From: Acidobacteriaceae bacterium
GTDB lineage: Bacteria; Acidobacteriota; Terriglobia; Bryobacterales; Bryobacteraceae
Direction of reading: 5' to 3'
Length of the DNA: 6,817 bases
Assembly: GCA_019244945.1 (NCBI GenBank)
Contig: JAFASD010000520.1
Span: 1-6,817, forward strand
Of this stretch, positions 1 through 5,623 are shown piece after piece. The number at the start of each line of letters is the position of its first letter. Within the stretch, counting starts at the first letter, position 1. The notes beneath the pieces are model-generated. The model did not search any database. It saw only the letters and a program-made list of their open reading frames with translations, and was not told the DNA's origin. The position numbers were made by a program, and so were the translations under genes.

Positions 1-3000
1 TGCCCCCGATTGCTCAGCAAACGCTGCGTCAATTGCTGATTGATGGGGTTGTCCTCTGCAATCAGAACTCGAAGCAATCTGCTGGCTTGCTTCGCGCTGA
101 TTGCAGTTCTACTAGCGGCGTTTTGAAGACTCGCTGTAAAGCGTGACGGCGCACCGTTGGCGCGCTGCAGCGCATCTCGAAGTTCATGCTGCCGTATTGG
201 CTTGGTCAGGTAGGCCGTAATTCCGAGCTCACGCAAGCGCGCGGCGTTTGCCAGATGTTCTCCGGACGTGATCATCAGTATGATCGCACCGAGAAAAGTT
301 TGGTTCTGTTGAATCTTATCGACTAAGCTGAACCCATTCGCGTTCTCCGAATGGGCGTCCATCAAGACAACCGAAAAGGGATCGCCGCAATCCTGTCCTT
401 GCCGTAGTGCCCGCGTGGCCTGTTCTTCGGTCTCAGCAGCGACCGTCCTTGCTCCCCATCTCGCCAAGAGCTTGGCCAGCATGCGGCGGTTTGCCGAATG
501 GTCATCGATGACGAGAACGCGCAGGTCTTCGAGATTCGCCGTTTCGGTGGGCAACTGATGGCTGGCCACAATACCGAATTCGAGCGTAAAATGAAACTCG
601 CTGCCTTGGCCCACTTTACTGTTTACCCAGATTTGCCCGCCCATTAACTGGACCAAACGATACGAGATCGCCAAGCCAAGCCCGGTGCCGCCGAATCTTC
701 TGGTCGTCGACGTCTCAGCCTGCGAGAAGGCCTCAAAGATAGACTTCTGCTTTTCCGGAGGAATGCCAATGCCTGTGTCTCGAACCACGAAATGGAGCGA
801 AGCGCCAGACGAATCACTCGCTTCAGGGCTGACCTGTAACACTACTTCGCCATGATCGGTGAATTTGATTGCATTTCCGATCAGATTCAAAACGATCTGC
901 CGCAGCCTGGTTGCGTCGGCATGAACCATCTCAGGAACGCCGGGATCCACATCGCAAATCAACTCGAGGCCTTTCTGATCTGCGCGGAAGGCCATGATCT
1001 GTACTGTCTCCTCCAAGCTCTCACGTAGCCTGAAGGGGAGTGGGTCCAACGCCAACTTGCCCGCCTCGACTTTGGAAAAATCCAAGATGTCGTTGATCAC
1101 CGTCAGCAGCGAGTCAGCGGATTGTTTGACGATGCCCAGATATTCGTGCTGTTCAGGACTCAATTCTGTCTGTAAGGCCAGCTCGGTCATACCGAGAATG
1201 CCATTCATCGGGGTGCGGATCTCGTGGCTCATGTTAGCGAGAAACTCGCTCTTTACCCGGCTGGCCGCCTGGGCCGCATCCCTCGCTTTCATCAATTCCA
1301 TTTCGGCCCGCTCTCGTTCGGAAATTTCCCTACGCAGTTCCACCGTCCTTTCCGCGACGTGGCGTTCTAAAACTTTTGCTCTCTCATTCGACTGACGCAC
1401 ATGCCGGAGGTGTCCGGCCGCAGCCAGACCGGCTGCTCCGATTACGCACAGGAAGTAAAACCAAGGAGTCTGATAGAAGTGCGATTCAAGCAAGAGGCTC
1501 GTTGAGGTCTTTGCGGGACTCCATGCGCCGTCGCCATTACTTGCAATCACCTGAAAGCGATATGTCCCTGGAGGTATGTTCGTGTAATAGGCGGCGCGCC
1601 GAGTACCAGCTTCTATCCAGCCGCGGTCAAAACCCTCTAGCCGATATTTAAAGATCGTTTTCTGAGGCGTCTGAAAATTGGGAGCCGAATAGCGGAATTC
1701 GAATTCACCCCGTCCTGGTCCCAGTCGAACACTCCCTGCGCCCGCGCCAATTTCCCGGCTATCGAAGAACGCCTGTTCGATGACGACATGCGGTGGCGGC
1801 TCGCCGAGCCCCGCTCTCTTCGGATCCACAACCACCACTCCCTTCATGGTGGGAAACCAGAGCCGGCCGTCATGACTCTTCCAACCTGCGGGTTGGAATC
1901 CGCCGTTGCATTCACGAGTGTTCATACCGTCGGAAGTTCCGTACGCATTCGCCACAATGCGGCTAATTTTCTTTTCAGCAAGATCGTTCAATTGCCGGCG
2001 GCTTACCCGGAAAACGCCTTTATTGCTGCTCATCCACAAATTACCGGCGTCATCCTCCATAATTCGAAACACCGCGTCGTCCGGAAGCCCCTCTTTGGTT
2101 GTGTAGGAAGTGAAGCGGCCTTCTTTGAGGCGATACAAACCTCCGCCGTCAGTGCCGATCCAAATCACCCCCTCCGCGTCTTCATAAATTGCGTAGACAA
2201 CGCCGCTCGATAGTCCCTGCTTCGAGCCGAAAACCTGGAATTTCCCATCTTTGAGCCGATCCAACCCTCCGCCGCTCGTTCCAATCCACAAACTTCCTTC
2301 GTGGTCTTCGTAAATGGCCTGAATAAAGTTGTTCGACAGGCCGTCTTTGGTGGTGAAAGTCCGAACAGCGCCGTTCTTCCATTCGCCGAGTCCCGACCGA
2401 GTTCCAATCCAGAGAGTGCCTTCGCGGTCAACGTAAGTTACAGAGACGATATCGCTCGGTAAGCCGTCCCTTGTCGTGAAAGTCGTGAATTTTCCGTTTC
2501 TGAGGCGGTTGAGACCTTTGCGCCCGCCGATCCAAAGATCGCCGTGGCGATCTTCAAAAACCGTAAACACGAGGTTATCGGCCAGACCGTCCTTGGTTGT
2601 AAACACCCGAAACTTTCCATCGCGGAAGCGGTTTAGGCCTCCGTTATTCGTCCCGATCCAGAGAGTGTGCTCATGATCTTCGTAAACCGGTAACGTAACT
2701 GGATTCGAAAGTCCTTGTCGGGTTCCGTAGGATGTGAACAATTTTCCGTTGGAAAGCCGGGTGAGCCCCCCGCCGCCGGTCCCGATCCAAAGATCGCCCG
2801 TTGCGTCTTCAAAGATGGATTGGACATCATTAGTGGGCAGTCCTTCCTTAGTGGAATAACAGTCAAACTTGATTGCAGTCATCCCATTCAGGCCGGTCAT
2901 GCGGCAAAGTCCGCCTCCGAAGGTGCCGATCCACAGAGTGCCTCTGCTGTCTTCGCGGATCGAAGCAATTCCGTTGCTTGGAAGGCCGTCTTTCGTGTTA

Positions 3001-3752
3001 TAGGTCCGGAATTTCCCTGACCGGAAACTGCTCAGACCGCCGCCATTTGTGCCCACCCATAAGGTGCCTTCGGAACTCCAATACAGGCATCGCACATACG
3101 AATTTCCGAGGCCATCCTTGGTACCGTACGTAACGAATTTTCCGTTCTTGAAACGGCTCAAGCCGTTGTGTGTGCCGATCCAAATGCTTCCTTCGGAATC
3201 CTGCGCCAGCGCAAATGTCTCGTTATTTGGAAGCGCATTGCTGGTCGTGTAGCTGGTGAAACGCCCCTTATGCAGCCGGTCGACACCTCCCGCTTCAGTT
3301 CCAATCCAGAGATCGCCGGTTCGATCTTGCAGAAGCGACAACACGGTATCGTTTGACAATCCTTCTTTGGTGGTGAAGGTCGCGAACTTCCCGTGGCTAA
3401 GGCGCGTGAGGCCGCCTCCATACGTGCCGAACCAAAGATCGCCCGCGCGGCCGGCGAGGACGGCATCCACTTTATTGCTCTTCAGTGCCGGCGTATTGCT
3501 TTTGTCGAAAACAGCGAATCGCAGGCCATCGAAGCGAACGGCTCCAAGTTCCGTACCAAACCATAGATAGCCGTCCTGAGTCTGCGTGATCGCCGGGACA
3601 GTCTCTTGGGGCAAACCTTCAGCCATACCCCAAACATCCTGATGAAATTCGGTGATGGATTTTGAAGGATCCAACCCAGGCTTTGAATAGGGCGCAGAGA
3701 GCGCTAACGCTGCACTGTATAACAGAGTGAAGCACCTCATTGTGTTTTTCAT
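1..3752 (-). CDS. Hybrid two-component sensor histidine kinase with double periplasmic propeller (partial, C-terminus beyond left edge)
   Basis: The frame is open for 1250 codons without a stop. The start is ATG at 3752; an in-frame TAG at 3761-3759 rules out anything further upstream, and Met5 (3740) is the only close alternative. No clear Shine-Dalgarno is visible. Residues 1-20 form a signal peptide ending ALSA. Fourteen propeller motifs of the type GxLWIGTxxGGL span about residues 36-645 (first motif Trp64, last Trp632). A Y_Y_Y domain follows at about 684-757, then a membrane helix at about 762-782 and a charged, probably coiled-coil linker. The HisKA motif MSHEIRTPMNG carries the phospho-acceptor His843. 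HATPase_c has its N box at Asn960, DTGIGI from Asp992 and GGTGLG at 1021-1026. Receiver 1 has acidic pair Asp1083/1084, phospho-acceptor Asp1132 and the LTKP lysine. Receiver 2 begins with VLIAEDN (Glu1233, Asp1234) and is cut by the edge. The inferred role is periplasmic ligand sensing that drives a His-Asp phosphorelay. The missing C-terminus could hold an Hpt or DNA-binding output domain. The ligand is unknown. Confidence 0.95.
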   Translation of the reverse strand, partial: MKNTMRCFTLLYSAALALSAPYSKPGLDPSKSITEFHQDVWGMAEGLPQETVPAITQTQDGYLWFGTELGAVRFDGLRFAVFDKSNTPALKSNKVDAVLAGRAGDLWFGTYGGGLTRLSHGKFATFTTKEGLSNDTVLSLLQDRTGDLWIGTEAGGVDRLHKGRFTSYTTSNALPNNETFALAQDSEGSIWIGTHNGLSRFKNGKFVTYGTKDGLGNSYVRCLYWSSEGTLWVGTNGGGLSSFRSGKFRTYNTKDGLPSNGIASIREDSRGTLWIGTFGGGLCRMTGLNGMTAIKFDCYSTKEGLPTNDVQSIFEDATGDLWIGTGGGGLTRLSNGKLFTSYGTRQGLSNPVTLPVYEDHEHTLWIGTNNGGLNRFRDGKFRVFTTKDGLADNLVFTVFEDRHGDLWIGGRKGLNRLRNGKFTTFTTRDGLPSDIVSVTYVDREGTLWIGTRSGLGEWKNGAVRTFTTKDGLSNNFIQAIYEDHEGSLWIGTSGGGLDRLKDGKFQVFGSKQGLSSGVVYAIYEDAEGVIWIGTDGGGLYRLKEGRFTSYTTKEGLPDDAVFRIMEDDAGNLWMSSNKGVFRVSRRQLNDLAEKKISRIVANAYGTSDGMNTRECNGGFQPAGWKSHDGRLWFPTMKGVVVVDPKRAGLGEPPPHVVIEQAFFDSREIGAGAGSVRLGPGRGEFEFRYSAPNFQTPQKTIFKYRLEGFDRGWIEAGTRRAAYYTNIPPGTYRFQVIASNGDGAWSPAKTSTSLLLESHFYQTPWFYFLCVIGAAGLAAAGHLRHVRQSNERAKVLERHVAERTVELRREISERERAEMELMKARDAAQAASRVKSEFLANMSHEIRTPMNGILGMTELALQTELSPEQHEYLGIVKQSADSLLTVINDILDFSKVEAGKLALDPLPFRLRESLEETVQIMAFRADQKGLELICDVDPGVPEMVHADATRLRQIVLNLIGNAIKFTDHGEVVLQVSPEASDSSGASLHFVVRDTGIGIPPEKQKSIFEAFSQAETSTTRRFGGTGLGLAISYRLVQLMGGQIWVNSKVGQGSEFHFTLEFGIVASHQLPTETANLEDLRVLVIDDHSANRRMLAKLLARWGARTVAAETEEQATRALRQGQDCGDPFSVVLMDAHSENANGFSLVDKIQQNQTFLGAIILMITSGEHLANAARLRELGITAYLTKPIRQHELRDALQRANGAPSRFTASLQNAASRTAISAKQASRLLRVLIAEDNPINQQLTQRLLSNRG
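1818..3647 (-). repeat. Fourteen propeller (Reg_prop-type) repeats in the kinase sensor
   Basis: Within the kinase, a motif of the form G-[DTSN]-L-W-[IF]-G-T followed by a Gly-rich turn recurs 14 times, on average about 44 residues (131 nt) apart. Between motifs lies a second conserved element resembling GKFxxFTTKDGLSxNxV. Fourteen copies fit two seven-bladed beta-propellers, the known architecture of periplasmic hybrid two-component sensors. Motifs 9, 10 and 13 are the most divergent (WIGGRKGL, WIGTRSGL, WMSSNKGV), and motif 14 (WFPTMKG) is the usual degenerate last blade before Y_Y_Y. On the plus strand the repeats appear as recurring words such as GATCCAAAGATCGCC. They are protein-coding repeats, not a CRISPR or intergenic array. 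Confidence 0.9.
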
Positions 3753-3840
3753 CGGTGGCTATTCATTTCCGGATCGCAAGTTGGCAACTAGCTCGGCGCA
3801 TTTCGTGTAAATTAAATCTAATTTTATGCCTGAGAACTAG

Positions 3841-3873
3841 TTTATAATTTAAAGGACCACAGAAACAGGTCAA
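3841..3873 (-). promoter_or_regulatory. Possible promoter for the sensor kinase
   Basis: On the minus strand TTGACC (3873-3868) is a good -35 match overlapping the left arm of the inverted repeat. The A/T block downstream offers ATTATA at 3848-3843 (19-bp spacer) or TATAAA at 3846-3841 (21-bp spacer), both longer than the preferred 17 bp. The leader to the ATG at 3752 would be about 80 nt. This is weak evidence and is recorded mainly because it mirrors the plus-strand element. Confidence 0.2.
3843..3848 (+). promoter_or_regulatory. Perfect -10 hexamer TATAAT upstream of the protease
   Basis: TATAAT lies in the AT-rich part of the divergent intergenic region. No good -35 hexamer is found 16-18 bp upstream; the sequence there is only A/T-rich. 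If used, transcription would start near 3855 and give the protease an untranslated leader of about 110 nt that includes the inverted repeat. Read on the other strand, the same block (TTATAA/TATAAA) could serve the kinase gene. Confidence 0.35.
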
Positions 3874-3909
3874 CTACTTAAAATAACGGCCTATTAAAGA
3901 AGTAGTTGA
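3870..3909. repeat. Perfect 10-bp inverted repeat in the divergent promoter region
   Basis: TCAACTACTT at 3870-3879 is exactly complementary to AAGTAGTTGA at 3900-3909, with a 20-bp spacer and 30 bp between arm centres (about three helical turns). As RNA it could form a hairpin that continues inward, after a small internal loop, with AATA (3882-3885) pairing TATT (3892-3895) around an ACGGCC loop. The position between divergent genes favours an operator for a dimeric regulator. A leader-RNA structure is the alternative. There is no following T-run, so it is not a typical terminator. Confidence 0.6.
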
Positions 3910-3936
3910 GCGCAATGCCTCATTTCTGAATAGAAT
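3906..3936 (+). promoter_or_regulatory. Alternative protease promoter: TTGAGC - 19 bp - TAGAAT
   Basis: A TTGAGC -35-like element at 3906-3911 sits on the right arm of the inverted repeat. TAGAAT (one mismatch from consensus) follows at 3931-3936 after a 19-bp spacer, slightly longer than ideal. Transcription would start near 3943, about 24 nt before the ATG at 3967, and would exclude the upstream TTG start at 3937. It competes with the TATAAT at 3843, and sequence alone cannot choose between them. Confidence 0.3.
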
Positions 3937-3966
3937 TTGCAGACTTTAGAGAAGCTCAGTTCTCTT

Positions 3967-5610
3967 ATGAAAGACCTGTGTCTCATACTCACGATTCTGA
4001 TTTCGTTGTCAAACAGTATGCGTGCCCAGCATCCGAAGATCTCGCCCGATCTCGCGAATCTGGATCTGAATTCGAAAATAGATGTCATCGTTCAATACAG
4101 GGACCGGCCCACACCGGCGCTCCACGAGCGCGTAGTCAACAGGGGAGGCGTCCTGAAAAAGGAGTTGCACTCGATTCGCGGCGCCCTTTATTCGATTCCG
4201 CCAGGGGAGCTGGCTGGCTTGGCATTGGATCCGGATATCGCCTATATTTCAGCCGATCGTAAAATCCACACGATGCTCGATAACACAGCCGCTGCCGTTA
4301 ACGCGCCCGCAGCGTGGAAGTCGGGCTGGAGCGGATCTGGAATCGGTATTGCCCTGATCGATAGCGGTATCTCTTCTCATGCTGATTTGACCACCGGAGG
4401 CAATCGGGTCATTTTTAGCCAGAGCTTGGTGGGAGGCGGGAACTATGACTACTACGGCCACGGCGAGCATGTTGCCGGCATCCTTGCCGGGAACGCTACT
4501 GAATCTACCTGCAGCGATTGCACTCGCACCTTTAAGGGCATTGCACCGAAAGCGGATCTGATAAACCTTCGAATCCTCGATCAGAATGGCGAGGGAACAG
4601 ACAGCGCGGTTATCGCCGCCATTGATCTGGCCATAGACCTGAAGGCCTTTTTCAATATCCGAGTAATGAACCTCTCTTTGGGTCGCCCGGTTTATGAAAG
4701 CTACAAACTCGACCCACTCTGCCAAGCCGTGGAAGCTGCCTGGAAGGCGGGAATCGTGGTAGTAGTTGCGGCCGGAAATGACGGGCGAGACAATTCATTC
4801 GGCAACAATGGCTACGGGACGATTACGGCGCCCGGAAACGATCCATACGTAATCACCGTGGGAGCGATGAAGTCTATGGGTACGCCGCAGCGAACGGATG
4901 ATTTGATTGCGAGCTATAGCTCCAAGGGTCCGACTCAAATCGATCACATTGTGAAGCCCGATCTGGTCGCTCCCGGAAACCTCGTGGTATCGCTGCTCTC
5001 TTCAACCGGCACTTTGCCGACCATCTTTCCGCAAAACAAAGTGCCTTTGGATTATTTCGAATCCACGCATCAAACAACTCCGTCGAAGTACTATTTTGTG
5101 CTCAGCGGCACGAGTATGGCCGCGCCGGTAGTCAGCGGGGCTGCCGCTCTTCTACTTCAAGCCAACCCGGCGCTTACCCCCGATCAGATTAAGGCCAGGT
5201 TCATGCGCACGGCATATAAGAAGTTCCCGGAGACCAGCACGGCTACCGATCCAGTCACACATCAGAGCTACACGAGCGAGTACGACGTATTCACGATCGG
5301 AGCTGGCTATCTTGACATTGAGGCCGCTCTGGCCGACAAGACGCCGTTTACCGGCAGCGCTCTCTCTCCGGTTGCGACGCCGCCTCCCTCCGCCCGCCTG
5401 ACTTGCAGCTCTGTTTCGGTATGCTCCAATCCGATCCTCTGGGGTCCGCGGCTTGTATGGGGAAACCAGACAATCTGGGGCAATCAGTCGATCTGGGGAA
5501 ATCAATCCATTTGGGGCAACCAGTCCATTTGGGGAGACCAGTCGATCTGGGGCAACACGATCATCGATTCAGTTGGATTGACAAGCATCTCAATAAACGG
5601 GGAGAAATGA
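3967..5610 (+). CDS. Secreted S8 family (subtilisin-like) serine protease with C-terminal WG hexapeptide repeats
   Basis: Start: ATG at 3967 (547 residues) is preferred because it gives a clean signal peptide, MKDLCLILTILIS to about Ala20, and GAGAAG lies 12 nt upstream. An in-frame TTG at 3937 would only add a hydrophilic decapeptide. Residues about 37-104 resemble the I9 propeptide inhibitor that chaperones folding and is then cleaved. The catalytic domain, about 110-455, has Asp132 (ALIDSGI), His165 (GHGEHVAG), oxyanion Asn271 (AAGND) and nucleophile Ser383 (LSGTSMAAP), so it should be an active endopeptidase. Two features stand out. Glu replaces the usual Thr in HGTHVAG, and a CSDC pair (Cys182/Cys185) lies in the loop after the His motif. 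A Pro/Ser-rich linker leads to seven WG units at about 491-530. The substrate is unknown. The gene is divergent from the kinase and convergent with the beta-helix gene, so it is probably transcribed alone. Confidence 0.95.
   Translation: MKDLCLILTILISLSNSMRAQHPKISPDLANLDLNSKIDVIVQYRDRPTPALHERVVNRGGVLKKELHSIRGALYSIPPGELAGLALDPDIAYISADRKIHTMLDNTAAAVNAPAAWKSGWSGSGIGIALIDSGISSHADLTTGGNRVIFSQSLVGGGNYDYYGHGEHVAGILAGNATESTCSDCTRTFKGIAPKADLINLRILDQNGEGTDSAVIAAIDLAIDLKAFFNIRVMNLSLGRPVYESYKLDPLCQAVEAAWKAGIVVVVAAGNDGRDNSFGNNGYGTITAPGNDPYVITVGAMKSMGTPQRTDDLIASYSSKGPTQIDHIVKPDLVAPGNLVVSLLSSTGTLPTIFPQNKVPLDYFESTHQTTPSKYYFVLSGTSMAAPVVSGAAALLLQANPALTPDQIKARFMRTAYKKFPETSTATDPVTHQSYTSEYDVFTIGAGYLDIEAALADKTPFTGSALSPVATPPPSARLTCSSVSVCSNPILWGPRLVWGNQTIWGNQSIWGNQSIWGNQSIWGDQSIWGNTIIDSVGLTSISINGEK
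5437..5556 (+). repeat. 18-bp tandem repeat encoding IWGNQS hexapeptides
   Basis: Near the protease C-terminus, WG dipeptides fall at seven positions spaced exactly six residues apart (first Trp codon 5440, last 5548). The central units read IWGNQS, the first two are degenerate (LWGPRL, VWGNQT), and one late unit has Asp for Asn (IWGDQS). The DNA unit is close to ATCTGGGGCAATCAGTCG, with synonymous variation (ATC/ATT, GGC/GGA, AAT/AAC, TCG/TCC). The copies therefore look maintained by protein selection rather than freshly duplicated. Similar WG[ND] tails are, from memory, recurrent on acidobacterial S8 proteases; their function is unknown. A short beta-strand stack or surface anchor is inference only. 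Confidence 0.85.
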
Positions 5611-5623
5611 CTTCCGTTCAGCA
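5611..5623. other. 13-bp convergent gap between protease and beta-helix genes
   Basis: Only 13 bp separate the two stop codons, TGA of the protease (5608-5610) and TAA of the minus-strand gene (5626-5624). There is no room for a separate terminator for each gene. The nearest hairpin, AAGCA...TGCTT at 5628-5644, lies inside the minus-strand coding end, has a 5-bp stem and lacks a T-run. Transcripts probably overlap at their 3' ends. Confidence 0.7.

Noticed and set aside
994..3570. Many plus- and minus-strand ORFs of 60-140 residues across the left half
   Set aside because: They overlap the continuous minus-strand kinase frame in other frames, have low-complexity or arginine/serine-rich translations, and show no recognisable domain. 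Their regularity comes from the propeller repeats.
1818..3647. Regularly spaced recurring words about 130 bp apart, superficially like an array
   Set aside because: They are in-frame codons for the propeller motif, imperfect at the DNA level and far too widely spaced for CRISPR repeats.
3937..3966. TTG at 3937 as the protease start
   Set aside because: It adds a hydrophilic decapeptide before a good signal peptide. ATG at 3967 places the hydrophobic core correctly and has a purine-rich stretch upstream. It cannot be fully excluded.
4249..4725. 158-residue minus-strand ORF inside the protease gene
   Set aside because: It lies antisense to the conserved catalytic domain, which explains its openness, and its translation has no recognisable motif.
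5152..5505. 117-residue minus-strand ORF antisense to the protease C-terminus
   Set aside because: Shadow frame of the Ser-motif and WG-repeat region; no start context and no domain.
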